Shown: positions 43,671-54,479 of the stretch, in pieces
How the letters are laid out: each line of letters starts with the position of its first letter
Numbering within the stretch: the first letter of the stretch is position 1
Assembly: GCA_030686995.1 (NCBI GenBank)
Contig: CM060707.1
Location: 83,399,472 to 83,463,471 of the forward strand
Reading direction: 5' to 3'
Length of the DNA stretch: 64,000 nucleotides
From: Artemisia argyi
Taxonomy: Eukaryota > Streptophyta > Magnoliopsida > Asterales > Asteraceae
Translations under genes and position numbers: made by a program
The notes under the pieces: generated by a model
Told to the model about the DNA's origin: nothing
Databases searched by the model: none
What the model saw: the letters and a program-made list of their open reading frames with translations, nothing else

Positions 43671-45680
43671 CTCCCCCTAAGGGGTGGTCATTCGAATGAT
43701 GCTCCACGTGAGTGGGTCTTCCGTGTTCTTTGTCTTTAACTTTGTGTGTCGTTGTAGAATAGTCTTTAGTCTTTGTTCCTTCATGCTTTGTGATCTTCGA
43801 TAGCTGAATTTTCATCGTTCTTTGTTCCTTTGTGATGTGGAGTTATCTGCCTTTTGTCACTTCTGCGTCTGTGGTGGTTGTTTGCCATTCCAACATGCTC
43901 ATACATCTTTGGACTTTGATATTCATGTGCACGTAGTTCCCTTTCTTTCACTTTGATCTTTAGTCTGTATACTTTGTAGATTCTTCTTTTTGGCGTAGAA
44001 TCTTTCTTTGAACTTTGTGTTGTATAGATCTTTGAGGGAGCTTTCTTTAACTTTCAGATGTATGTATGAGCACGTGGAATCTGTCGCCATGGAGATGAAG
44101 TGTCCCTGCATATAAACAGTTAGCAATAAAACATCCGGTACTTACAGATAAGAATTAGAGATCGTCAACAGCATAGTGTGAAGACTCCTTCTAACCCTTA
44201 CCATGGCCGTTCCCATGTCAGATACTCTCGAGAGAGCTTACAAGACCTACTAAGTAGCTCAATGACTGGGTGAGTCGCTGGGGATCACTCCACGACTGTA
44301 GACCGTTTGAAACCACCGCGAACACTAAGCGTAACCCATAAAGAATTACCGAAGTGACCTGCTGTCAGGGCTGTTTGATGTTGACCCTGGCAGGAATTTC
44401 CATTCAATCATTGAGAATCACAAAAGTGAATCCTCTCATAAATGTTCTGGCAGATTGCTAAGATCTGCGTAGGACTCTTAAGTTTACATCTGGCGTCCTT
44501 AATGATGAACAACCAGTGTAGAAATATCATGTGTTCCTATGAGATCTTTTGATGAATCTCGGGGCTCTAGACTCGATAAGTGCACATTTGGTTTCCTATG
44601 CGGAGATTAGGGAGAGGTCTCCTGCTTCAATATCAACCATCTCTAAGAGACGTGTCGATAGATTACACCGGTTCCCCGTGAGAATGAAACAAGCTCTTTT
44701 AAGAGAACTTGAGTGGTTAAGAAGGTTTAGTGCAGTGCGTCACTGGGTCCATGACGTCTTTGTCTTCAATACCGGTGTCACCTTAGTAACAACCAGTAGC
44801 ATATGAGTTGAACCCGGTGTCTGCCCTAAGGTTGAACATTTGGAGGGCTATTTCTTTTCACCCTTTTTCATAACTTTTCTTTTTAATTCTTCAACCCCTT
44901 CTTTCTCCTTTCTCATTTTCTCCTTTTTTCAATCATACCTAAGGACTTTCTAATTCTAATCTATTGGATTTGTCCTTGGGTAGATCCCTCCGGCTCTGGC
45001 GGATCATAGGACGGTTTTTCCTAACCTTAGTCACCTTATAACTCCATGACTATCCTATTGTTGATCACATGCCATAAAACCTTTCGTGAAAAATCTCTCA
45101 AAGTGTTTATGATAATAAAACACATTTTGTTGACGCTTTGAGAGTTTTTGCATTTCTTTTGAAGGACTCCCCCTTCACATGTGCTCATGTAATTTTTGAG
45201 AAATTTGCACATGTGGGAGGAGTTGGCACATTTTGAATTGATCCACTTTCAGCGAACATGACCGATTCGAGACACGCTTACATCACTAGTTAGACTAGCT
45301 TGAAATTATTACCCGTCCTGGTCAAGTCCAAAGAAAGTTTCTCGATACGGTACATTCTACTCAGACAAGTCCTATTCGAGACACGCTTACATCACTAGTT
45401 AGACTAGCTTGAAATTATTACCCGTCCAGGACAAGTCTTTTCGATTACTGACATTTAAGCTTCGTCAATTCATTGGTACTTTCTGAGTCGAGCTCTTCTG
45501 AGATTCAGCCACAATATTTACACATTTTGATCACATTTTAATCATGTCTTCTCCCCCTCAAAAATAACATATCGTGATATTTTTGATATCAACAGATTAA
45601 GAAAAAACTTTTTGGAGAGAAAGACAGATTTGTTTTTGCATGAGATCGGAACATTTTTATTTTAATGAAATACTCCCCCT
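43671..45680 (-). other. Four polypurine-tract copies in the 3' region
   Basis: AGGGGGAG on the minus strand occurs at 43671-43678 (next to the LTR), 45167-45174, 45551-45558 and 45673-45680. Multiple PPT copies between the last ORF and the 3' LTR are a known Sirevirus trait. The rest of 43679-46495 holds no gene. Confidence 0.65.
45265..45427. repeat. 54-bp direct repeat, exact
   Basis: ATTCGAGACACGCTTACATC...ACCCGTCC is present at 45265-45318 and 45374-45427 without visible mismatch, in the 3' region of the young element. Confidence 0.9.
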
Positions 45681-45867
45681 CAAAACTCGCATATGTTTTT
45701 GAGAAATGTTAAACTTTTTAAAGTTTAGAGGGAAGGAGTCTTCTTGAAGCAAAATTCTGAAAGAGAAAGAAGTTTCAGATTTGTTGAATTTTGCATCAAG
45801 GTTTTATGAAAAACAAAGACTTCTCTTTGTTTGAATAGGAATGTCGCACTGAGGCGTACAACAGTGT

Positions 45868-46200
45868 CCATTTTTAGGATAAGTGCACTTTTTTGATGAA
45901 AATCATTTTTGCGTAGCACTTTCCTATCTTTGAAAACTTGAGTTGTGCACTGTAAGATGTACACAAGTCATTTTGATGATGAGCACCGATTTTGATAGAT
46001 TTTGAAAATCTTTTTGAAGAATCTTGAAAAGTTGGTGCTCAAAATAAAAGAGAATTATTGTTTTTAGGATAAGTGCTCGAGAAATATTTAAAACCTTGTT
46101 TTTGTTAAGCACTTTCCTTTCTTTGAAGAACGAGTCCTTAGCTGAAATACTAAGAAGTCGTTGTTGAAGCCCGGGTTTCGTACTGAAGTATACGAAAGCC
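45868..46200. repeat. Degenerate repeat of about 190 bp
   Basis: TTTTTAGGATAAGTGC...AAGCACTTTCC(T)...TTTGAA recurs at about 45868 and 46059; further TACGAAAG/GTACACAAG words follow each. Two diverged units, noncoding. Confidence 0.45.
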
Positions 46201-46495
46201 ATTGTGAAGAAACTTTTTGAGAAACGACATGTTTTAGAAAAAACATTTTAAAGAACTCTCGCTCAAGCATCTGTACATATCCGTATCATTGTTGAATGAC
46301 ATTTCTAGAAACGTACAGAATATCGATTATACAAGAGACATGTCGTGAGAAGAATATTTTTGGATTTTTTGATTTTATAATGTTTTTGGATTTTTTGAAA
46401 ATTTTATATTTTTGTATTTTGTTTTTGTTGGTTTTTCAAATTTTGTATTTTGTTTTTCAAAAATATTTACAAAGAAGAATTGAAGAAAGAAAAAA

Positions 46496-49400
46496 TTAAG
46501 CTTGAACAAGTAAAAGTGGGGTTAAGAGTGGAGTTAGAAGAGGATGTCCACATGCGATGTTGGCGTAAAGTTCCTCTTTACCATATTGGGTGTATGCACT
46601 CTCTTCACTTTCACAAGTACCTGCATCCACAGAAGAAGAGTTTGCACAAATAACAGTGTTAGAAGTACATGAAGCATCACTCTGCAGGTGTTGACTATCA
46701 ACGGTTGTAGTGGTTTCTACTTCCTTATCCTGAAGATTATCACTATTATTTGTCTTGGTGCAACTATCAAAAATCTTCCCTGTAGGAATCCATCTAAGAC
46801 CAACTATTTTAAAAACTTTCCCGGTAGGAATCCACCTAAGGTAAGATCTAGATGTAGTCTTCTTATCAGATGCAGCGGAAGTCTCAGTCTTGGAAAAACT
46901 ACATTCTTTAGATATCCACCTATTAGGTTTCTTAACCTCTTGCTTCTTATCAACGGGTTTGTTTCGATTTGGTGTCTTAGTGGATTGTGTCTTGACACTT
47001 GATTTGGAATTCTTTGTGTTGCATTCTACGTTCCTAGCATACTCTTTTGTGTCACTACTCTTAGATGCAAGCCAATCCCTAGTATTTTGTTGAAAGTTCC
47101 TAGGTAATGGTTTACTACTACTAGCGGTGCTTTGGAATCTTGTAGAATTCATCACACTAGGTTTTGCACCTAAAATTCCGTTTTTTCGATGTTGTGCCTT
47201 TTTCCTAGCTTCTTCTAGATGTTGATTTTGGACCATGTCATTAGAACCAATAGATTCCTTTACAGATTTTGTGGTCACATTTGGTGTACTATTCCTAGAA
47301 GAGCCAGGTGAAATCACATTTTTGTTTCTTTCAACAAACAATTTTTGTTTTTCAACAATCTTTTCCATTACCTTTTCCTTGGGCAAGGGTTGTGGAGTGA
47401 CTGGTTTTGACAAATCCTTTTTCTCATCGACTTTTGGAGCAAACCGTGAAATTGACATTTTTGGTTTTTGAACCGTGTTTGAAACATTTGGTTTCTCCGA
47501 AGTCGATGGTTTTGCAAACTTAGTATCCACACCCTTCCTTTTTTGACTTTCAAGCTGAGCCCTCAAAAGATCATTTTGCTCTTTCATGTTCTTTAAGGCA
47601 CGCTCATACGACAATTTGTCATACTTGCATTCTTCCTTTTTCCGATCAAGTTGTTTAAAATATGACACATTTTCTTTTTCAAGCTTTATAAGAGCATTTT
47701 CATATTTTGAAACAATTGCGGAGGTCTCAGCTCTTAGTCGTTCATCGTCTTGAACAGAATATGTTTGTAAAATGATGGACATAATGTCAGTCGTCATAAC
47801 AGCTTCGAAGAGAGAATCATTTAGGTTTTCCAAAACATTCATGTTTTCACGAGCATCATTAGCTTCGTTTACCAGGGATTTGTGGTCCTTGACAAAGTCG
47901 GCCGTTTCTTTTAAAAAAGCTAGTTCAAAATTTTTTACACTCGCGCTGATGTTATTCAGTGGAATAGTAATTTCGTTTTGAAACACCTTTTGTTGTTCGA
48001 TGTGAAAACTAGAATGCCAGTTGTTAATATCAATGGAAGTTTTGGATTTAACAATGTTTTGAAGTTCTTGAATTCTCATTTTAACGTCATCGAGAATGTT
48101 TCTAGCCTCACTTGTTTTAAAAGTGTTGTTAGAGGACATTTGTTCTAATTTTGAAAGAGATTTGGAAACAACTTTCTTTTTAGACAAGAATTTCGCAAAT
48201 GGTCGTTTAATGGAAAACGCAGGTGGTTCTGTTTGTGGAACAAAAGTGATTCCCGAAAGTTTGTTCAATTTGTTGTAATCAATGGGTTTCAAATCCTTTT
48301 GTTTCATTTTATTAATGCTCTCTTCGACATGTTCAATCGTTAGCACAGAATCCCGAACGACGGGAGGATCATGTTTGGTATAAATCACATTACCATTGTA
48401 CAAAACATTCTGTTCTTGCTGAGCTTTCTTGAGATTACAGGGGGTATTGTTACCAAGAGCCATTTTATGTTTCGTATGGTAAATCGGATTAACTTGATTT
48501 GAGATCATTTTCATTGTTTGACTCGACTGACCCGACTTAACCACTAATTCTTCTAAATGAGCAATCATGTGTTCTGACTCTACGATTTCTTCCAAAAGTT
48601 TGTCTTCTTTCTTTGCAAAATCCTTTTTCAACTCATCCATTTCTTTTTCAAGATTGGAATAAGCTGTTTTTTGTTTAGAAAGTTGGTTTTGTAAATCAGA
48701 AATTTCCGTGTTTAAAGATTTTATCTTTTTGAAAGAATTAACATCAAGTGTGTCAAACTTGAGTTGCAATTGTTGTTTCTCTGAAACGGAATTTTGATAA
48801 CCAGTTTCTAATTCAGACAATCTTTTGTTATGAAATTCAAAAGCTTTAACGGTTGATTTGTAACTCTCAAGCTCAGTTGTCAATTTAACATTCGCGGCCT
48901 TAACATCGCGATTGACCTTTTGCACATTCTCAATTTCAATACGACAATTATTCAATAATGATTCAAAGAAAGCACGGGTTTCCTCATCATTAGCACCATT
49001 TTGTGCAACTTGAACTCCATTAGGATCCATATATGGAGTTTCATAGTTAACATTGCTATTAACTTGTTCCCCCACATATGTATCATAATTAGGTTCAGGT
49101 GGTACATAATGTGGCTTCTCATGAGCAAACAGATTAGCATTATGACCATAATTTGGTACCTCATGGAATGAATCTGAATCATAAGTAGGAGGAAGATCAG
49201 AATCACTGCTTGATGTTGTTGCCTGCTGATTTGCCATAAAGTTGTAGGTTGCATTAAGGTCTGCTGAATTGTCATTAACTCTTGTTGTAGCTCTAAACTC
49301 ATGTTCCTCAGCAGTCAATGGTATTCCCGATTCTTCTTTATTGGCTAGCATAATCAAGTACTGAATCTTTTCTACCCTCGTCATTGCATCACTGCGGTGA

Positions 49401-50149
49401 ATTTCAGATGTAGGCTTTTGAATTGAAGTCATAAAACAATCATTCCCATTTTGATTAACCACATTCTGACTCACAAACTGATCCATCGGATCTCCAACAT
49501 ATTCCCTTATCTGAATCCCCGTCTGTGTACTCGTAGCATATCTATGTTGATTCCCAATAACATGTTCATTTGCCAGTATACCTTGATTCCGAGTAAAGTC
49601 AGTTGGAAACATTTCAGCTAGAACCTCAAGTGCTTGCTGCTTTTGTCTCAACATTGCTTCATCAAACCTAGCCTTGTAGGAAAGTTTCTCTTCCAACTGC
49701 TTCTGCTTCATATTCTCAGAATCTGGGGAAAAGGTTGGTTCTGGAAGTTCCGTATCAGTTGTTGCAAAGAGATCGTAACTAGGTTCAACAGTCTCAACCT
49801 GCATTGTCAACTTCTCTTCTGGTGTGTCGGAGTCATATGAAGGTTCTGCGTTTTCAGGTTCATCTGACTTATGTTCACATGATTCTTTACCATTTTGTGC
49901 CTTTACACTCAATGGTGGTCGCTTCATATGCTCAACGAGTGTGAATGGAAATCTCAGGTCAAGATATTTTACGTACTCTGGAAGCTCATTTTCATCAACG
50001 TCTTGTTCAGTATCAGTTAACGGCTTCTCAGTCTCATTCCATAGTTGCACAGTCTCAGTGATCGGCTTGTCAGTCTTAGGATATGGAGCAAAGAATTGAA
50101 CAAGAGGTTCCATGTCCATTGTTGGAAAGAAATTGTTTAGAAAAGGCAT
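46496..50149 (-). CDS. 1217-aa coiled-coil gag-like protein of the young element
   Basis: Intact ORF; probable particle/structural protein of a retrotransposon, not proven. ATG at 50149 (MPFLNNFFPTMDMEP). Residues 1-370 are acidic and rich in repeated P-x-Y-D motifs (EPSYDSD, EPSYDLF, PPTYDSD, EPNYDTY). Long coiled coils follow at about 390-545 and 690-880. Then a Lys/Ser/Pro-rich basic region, and near residues 1105-1125 a duplicated LRWIPTGK(V/I)F motif. The RWIPTGK block and flanks resemble the C-terminal gag segment of Copia elements I associate with Asteraceae. There is no CX2CX4HX4C knuckle, no protease motif and no membrane segment. It resembles the TR-GAG concept (LTR element with gag only), but without a recognised capsid domain. 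Confidence 0.85.
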   Translation of the reverse strand: MPFLNNFFPTMDMEPLVQFFAPYPKTDKPITETVQLWNETEKPLTDTEQDVDENELPEYVKYLDLRFPFTLVEHMKRPPLSVKAQNGKESCEHKSDEPENAEPSYDSDTPEEKLTMQVETVEPSYDLFATTDTELPEPTFSPDSENMKQKQLEEKLSYKARFDEAMLRQKQQALEVLAEMFPTDFTRNQGILANEHVIGNQHRYATSTQTGIQIREYVGDPMDQFVSQNVVNQNGNDCFMTSIQKPTSEIHRSDAMTRVEKIQYLIMLANKEESGIPLTAEEHEFRATTRVNDNSADLNATYNFMANQQATTSSSDSDLPPTYDSDSFHEVPNYGHNANLFAHEKPHYVPPEPNYDTYVGEQVNSNVNYETPYMDPNGVQVAQNGANDEETRAFFESLLNNCRIEIENVQKVNRDVKAANVKLTTELESYKSTVKAFEFHNKRLSELETGYQNSVSEKQQLQLKFDTLDVNSFKKIKSLNTEISDLQNQLSKQKTAYSNLEKEMDELKKDFAKKEDKLLEEIVESEHMIAHLEELVVKSGQSSQTMKMISNQVNPIYHTKHKMALGNNTPCNLKKAQQEQNVLYNGNVIYTKHDPPVVRDSVLTIEHVEESINKMKQKDLKPIDYNKLNKLSGITFVPQTEPPAFSIKRPFAKFLSKKKVVSKSLSKLEQMSSNNTFKTSEARNILDDVKMRIQELQNIVKSKTSIDINNWHSSFHIEQQKVFQNEITIPLNNISASVKNFELAFLKETADFVKDHKSLVNEANDARENMNVLENLNDSLFEAVMTTDIMSIILQTYSVQDDERLRAETSAIVSKYENALIKLEKENVSYFKQLDRKKEECKYDKLSYERALKNMKEQNDLLRAQLESQKRKGVDTKFAKPSTSEKPNVSNTVQKPKMSISRFAPKVDEKKDLSKPVTPQPLPKEKVMEKIVEKQKLFVERNKNVISPGSSRNSTPNVTTKSVKESIGSNDMVQNQHLEEARKKAQHRKNGILGAKPSVMNSTRFQSTASSSKPLPRNFQQNTRDWLASKSSDTKEYARNVECNTKNSKSSVKTQSTKTPNRNKPVDKKQEVKKPNRWISKECSFSKTETSAASDKKTTSRSYLRWIPTGKVFKIVGLRWIPTGKIFDSCTKTNNSDNLQDKEVETTTTVDSQHLQSDASCTSNTVICANSSSVDAGTCESEESAYTQYGKEELYANIACGHPLLTPLLTPLLLVQA

Positions 50150-50460
50150 TTTGAATGTTTTCCAGTGAGATTTACGTTTCCCTCCGAAATATAATTTTGA
50201 AAATTTTTCTTTCCCAGAATTTTGAAAACACCTAGAAATGCAATTCTAAGGTTACAGAAAAATTTGAGTTTCAAAAAATTTTGACGCCAAATTTCACCGA
50301 AAAAATTTGAATTTTGGCCTAAAAATTTGAATTTCGGGCCAAAATTTTCAACCTTATACCAAAATTTGAATCTCGCGTAAAAATTGAACGTTAAGTCTCG
50401 TGTGAAAAATAAATTTTACTCAACTTTTCCCGCCAAAAAACTCTTTTTTTTGCTTTTTTT

Positions 50461-50501
<41 letters not shown>

Positions 50502-51515
50502 AGAAAATATGATAAAGTTGATTGTCGGATCGTTCCAACGAAAAAGGAGTTGTGTTTGGAGTATTCCCAAGTTCTCGAGATATGTCCAAGTTCCAAGTTT
50601 TCGTAAATTATGACAAAGTTCTCGAAAATTACAAGATTGCGAAACTTTGTCTAAGTTCTCGAAAATTATAAGTTTGCGAAACTTTGTCCAAGATTTTCGA
50701 AAATTATAAGTTTGCGAAACTTTGTCCAGGTTCTCGAAAATTTTAAGTTTTCCAAAAAATTGTCCAAGTGTTTCTCGAAAATATCAGGTTTGCGAGAATA
50801 TTACAAGTGTTTCTCGAAACTTTGTCTAAGATCTCGAAAATATCAGGTTTGCGAAATTATGAGTGTTTCTCGAAAAATTGTCCAAGTGTTTCTCGAAAAT
50901 TTTAAGTTTTCGAAAAAATTTTCCAAGTGTTTCTCGATAATATTACAACACAGATTCTCGATAATATTATGCAATAATTTTTCGAAAATTACACTTATCG
51001 AGAATAATAAATACTTTTCTAAATTATACAATTTAGAAAGTTATCCCAAGTCGAAGTGTTTTTTCTAACTTATACAAGGAAGAAAAACACCGAGTAAGCC
51101 ACGGAATCGTATGATGATAACTAGGATGAGATTCTCGATAAATGGTAGCCAAATCGTGTAGCTCAAAGTACTCCAAAATCAAGTTTGTGTTCCAAGAAAC
51201 TTGTACTTTTATGCATAAAATCACCAAAACTTGAAGAAAGTTCCAAACTTGATGATTTTTATCAAACTTTTTGAGATCTCGAAAACAAGTACAAAACCAA
51301 ACTCGAAATTTTTAAGCTAGAAATTTTCAAAAAGATTAAAACTTTCTTGTTCGATAAGGTTTATAACACTAGTTTGTAATCAAAAAAGTGTTAAAAACCA
51401 AGAAAAACAAGAAAGGTGAGAACTTTTCTAAAAAAAACGTGAAATATAGCTTAAAAAACATGAAAAACACAAACACCCAACACTCCTAAATCATTGTTAG
51501 GCGATTGATACCACT
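50150..51515 (-). other. Leader of the young element with repeats and poly-T
   Basis: Noncoding between primer site and ATG. It contains AAAATTTGAATTT-like repeats (50180-50380), a T39 run (50462-50500, so A39 in the transcript) and the TTCTCGAA array. The primer site is at 51503-51513. Confidence 0.7.
50565..51005 (-). repeat. Array of about eleven 35-40 bp units with TTCTCGAAAA cores
   Basis: TTCTCGA or close variants recur near 50571, 50618, 50658, 50694, 50731, 50772, 50811, 50834, 50867, 50893, 50932 and 50952, with GTTTGCGAAACTTTGTCC(A) between the early ones. TTCnnGAA matches the two-unit core of a heat-shock element. Placed in the leader, within the transcribed region. Confidence 0.8.
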
Positions 51516-51934
51516 TGTATGATCTTAGATATACCAACTTTATCACAAATATAGAAGATTAGAAGAAGAAAGATGGTGACTTGATATGTATATATATGTA
51601 TGTTAGAGAGAGAAAGTAGAGAGAGTAGAGAAAGAAAGAAGAGAGAATATTATTAAGAAAACACACACAAATACACACACAAGCACACACCTCAAATGAG
51701 CCTTTGAGGTGTTTAAATAGTAAGATACATGAGATGCCCTATGGGCTTTCTATGGGCTTGGGCTTGGACTTGGTTACATGGTTGGATAACTAGGCTTATG
51801 AAACATAGCACATAACATATTAGCTTGCCAAGTCCAAGGCCCAATGACTAAACTATTACTAATCTTAACAAACAACACAAAGTTACAATATGAGAATGAC
51901 CATCACTTCATAATACATATTTTTAATGCTAACA
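51516..51934 (-). mobile_element. 5' LTR of the young element
   Basis: 419 bp, identical to the other LTR except base 8. Candidate TATA box TATTTAAA (minus strand) at 51712-51719. Confidence 0.92.
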
Positions 51935-51939
51935 GCTTT

Positions 51940-52271
51940 ACTTAACTCCTAGAGCACATCAAGAGTCGTCTCAGGCCATCAGTCACACCACTAATTGGTT
52001 TTTCAAGTGAGAGAACTTACCCTTAGGGCAAAATCGATTTAGAACTTACAGTCAGAACACAACCACTGTCAAGGATGATCACGTTGGGATTTTACTTTGT
52101 CAAGTCAAAGTCTGAATACAATGCTTTACTAGGAAGAACTGCAATACAAAAGTTGAGCATTGAGGTCTCAACCATTAGGTCAATGGCCCAATTTCAAACA
52201 AAGGCAGGGTTAGCGTCAATTAGGGGTGATTACCTTTCTGTTTATCACGTAGAAAAAGGCCGACACTGAAG
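51940..52271 (+). pseudogene. Old Gypsy protease, right part
   Basis: Resumes the frame broken at 43249: IKSRLRPSVTPLIGFSSERT, then SEYNALLGRTAIQKL and STIRSMAQFQTKAG, the flap and C-terminal region typical of Gypsy proteases. Stops TAA 51943 and TAG near 52021 mark decay. It ends at TGA 52267-52269, just before a Copia LTR; no RT, RNase H or integrase of this element remains in the window. Confidence 0.75.
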
Positions 52272-52297
52272 GGCTAAGGAAGGAGGTTGTTCCAAGA

Positions 52298-53734
52298 TGT
52301 GGAAAACTAAAGGGGGGGGGGGGTTGAATAGTTTTACATCTTTTTTTCTTTTTTTTATCATGAAAACTTAGTTTAGTTTTAAAACCTTGTTTAGTTTTAA
52401 AACTTTGATTCGATCTTATGTGAACTCAAATCTTGAACAATATGAACAACTATATCTAAGTATGGACAATAATAATAATGTAAGCTAAGTATGTGAAATC
52501 AACACATGCATAATATAAACAATTATAGCTGTATACGAGAGATAAGTAAGTAAATATTTATTTTGTAATCCTTACTTATATTTCGTATGAAAACTATACT
52601 TGATCAAAACGGTCAATTATATGTATGTTACCTTTTTAATTTGATTGTAAAAACTTTGTTTTGTGAATGAAACTTTTGTTTGATCTTTAAGTGAAATCAA
52701 CACTAGCACTATATAAGCAACAATATATATACGTCTACGTCTACAATAGTAATAACAATATAAGCAAGATAATAAGTAAGAGATGGAAAGATATAACCAC
52801 GAGACAAGAGATTTATAGTGGTTCGGCTACAAGGACACCTTCCTTGCCCTACTCCACTCCCCGAGCACCTAACTCGAGAGTTTTCTTCACTATGTCAACA
52901 AGCTCCCTTATGGCGGAGAAAACCTTACACACTAATTATCACACCACAACTTCGTCACACCTTTTTCACAACTTCTACACAACTACTTCACAACTTCTTC
53001 ACAACTACTTGACAATTTCTTCATACCTTCGCAATACCGAATCACACTACTTCCTCTTCACACCTATACTACTTACACACCACAATCAATTCACAACTTC
53101 TATAACTACACACCTTACTAGCCTAACTCCTTATGTGTACTTCTATCTAACCAATATTCACAACTAATACACAAATGGATGAAAAATATACAAGTGATGA
53201 TGCACAAACAACTTGGATATGGAGGTCACAACAAGTTGTAATACTTCTTGTCTTGAAGGATTGAAGTATTCTTCTCTTTCACTTGAAAGGTTGAAGCTTG
53301 GATCACTTGGAAACAAAAGCTTATGATTATATTATCAAAGGGTTTAAGAGAATGGTATAGAAGATTTAGATCAGAAAGTTTATAGTGCAAAGGTAAGGAA
53401 AAATGCCAGATTTGAGCCAGTATTTATAGGGAAAAATTACTGTTCAGGAGCGTGGCCAGTCCCCTTAATTAGGGGCCGGTCCCCTTAATCATTAAGGGTG
53501 CCGCCTAACAAAATTAAGGGGCCGCCCTATTAAAAAAATTTTCTTCAGAATTTTTTTGTCCTTTTGTGTGGAAGGTTTTATCTAAAGAATCTAGCCGTTC
53601 TTTGGGTAGAAATTTGAATTCAAAATATTTATTTTGAATAAAATATTTCTTATAAATATAAAAACATTAAAAATGTTTTTCCCGTTTTATAAAAAATGTA
53701 AGGTTTGTACTTGATGCAATTTAGAAGCCATAAC
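52298..53734 (-). mobile_element. Copia-type LTR (minus), related to 18883-20532 and 60426-61821
   Basis: Left end TGTGGAAAACTAAAGG matches the LTR end at 60426 (TGTGGAAAACTAGAAGG). The core TTATAGTGGTTCGGCTACAAGG...CTCGAGAG...GGCGGAGAAAACC is shared. A minus-strand TATA (CTATAAATACTGG) lies at 53429-53441. The right end at CCATAACA (53734) is tentative and no target duplication was found. Its middle is CAACTTCTTCACAA-type repeats in place of the 69-bp units of its relatives. G12 run at 52312-52323. Confidence 0.6.
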
Positions 53735-54479
53735 AGCTTTTTGAAGCACATTCTGTGAGTATATGTCGGATAAATATACTCTCAATAGTTATCTCTCAAA
53801 TCAACCTGTAATCGAACCTCCTTTGAATTCACCGGCTACTAGTAATGACCACATATGGAGACAGCCCAATATGACCAGCTTGAAAAAGAAGTAATCATCT
53901 CATCTTGTGACTTAATGCTTGTACAATAGATGTGACTTAATACCTATACTGAGCACTACAATGTAACTCCTTTAAGAATGAGGTTGCACGAAATATTCGC
54001 CACTTGAACAATCCACTGCTTCGTGTGACACTGAGTACTACAACTTAACTCCTTAAAGTGATAGTTATACTATGAGCACTACAACGTAACTCCTTACATC
54101 AATAATAATTAGATTGTCAAGGTTGAATTTTTTAATTTGCGCAGACAAGTTATCTTCAAAAGTCGTGCATCCAACCACCCCTAGACTTTGAGATAAATAA
54201 GTACACTTGTTGAGATGCCACTTCAAAGTTAAATCAATAATATCGTACAATAACGCCGTAGTCATTTTTGATAAACAAAGAAATTCTAGCCGTGAATAAT
54301 GTATCCCCGTGAAAATTATATACCAAAATACCACACTCAACCGAATAATATCAAAATTTGTATCCAATAAATTTTTGTATGAAAAATATTCGGATAGCAA
54401 ATTTTAATTTAGTCACTAACAACATTTCATTTTAGCTTAATACCAAATTACCAATAGACAATTGATATATCAATTAAAC
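53735..54479. other. Unassigned, no gene seen
   Basis: AT-rich. GAGTACTACAACTTAACTCCTTA-like phrases recur (53951, 54031, 54075), a short degenerate repeat. The 111-codon minus-strand frame at 54065-54400 has no recognisable motif and no conserved context. Confidence 0.5.

Larger units (their letters stand above)
43250..51934 (-). mobile_element. Young non-autonomous LTR retrotransposon, 8.7 kb, no pol
   Basis: 419-bp LTRs at 43250-43668 and 51516-51934 (TGTATGA...GCTAACA) differ at one position that I can find (C/T at the 8th base). A perfect GCTTT duplication flanks it (43245-43249, 51935-51939). On the minus strand: primer site TGGTATCAATC, a 1.37-kb leader, one intact 1217-codon ORF, a 2.8-kb 3' region with several polypurine tracts, then the 3' LTR. 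No protease, integrase, RT or RNase H sequence was found in any frame. It must use enzymes from a partner, presumably a Copia element given its primer site and gag-like protein. Confidence 0.92.

Noticed and set aside
46688..50099. Plus-strand ORFs opposite the 1217-aa gene
   Set aside because: Shadows of the long minus-strand ORF.
50500..51010. CRISPR-like array
   Set aside because: Units are degenerate, directly adjoining and lack unique spacers; it is a minisatellite in a plant retrotransposon leader.
54065..54400. 111-codon minus-strand ORF
   Set aside because: Hydrophobic, AT-rich, no family motif and no transcription context; probably chance.
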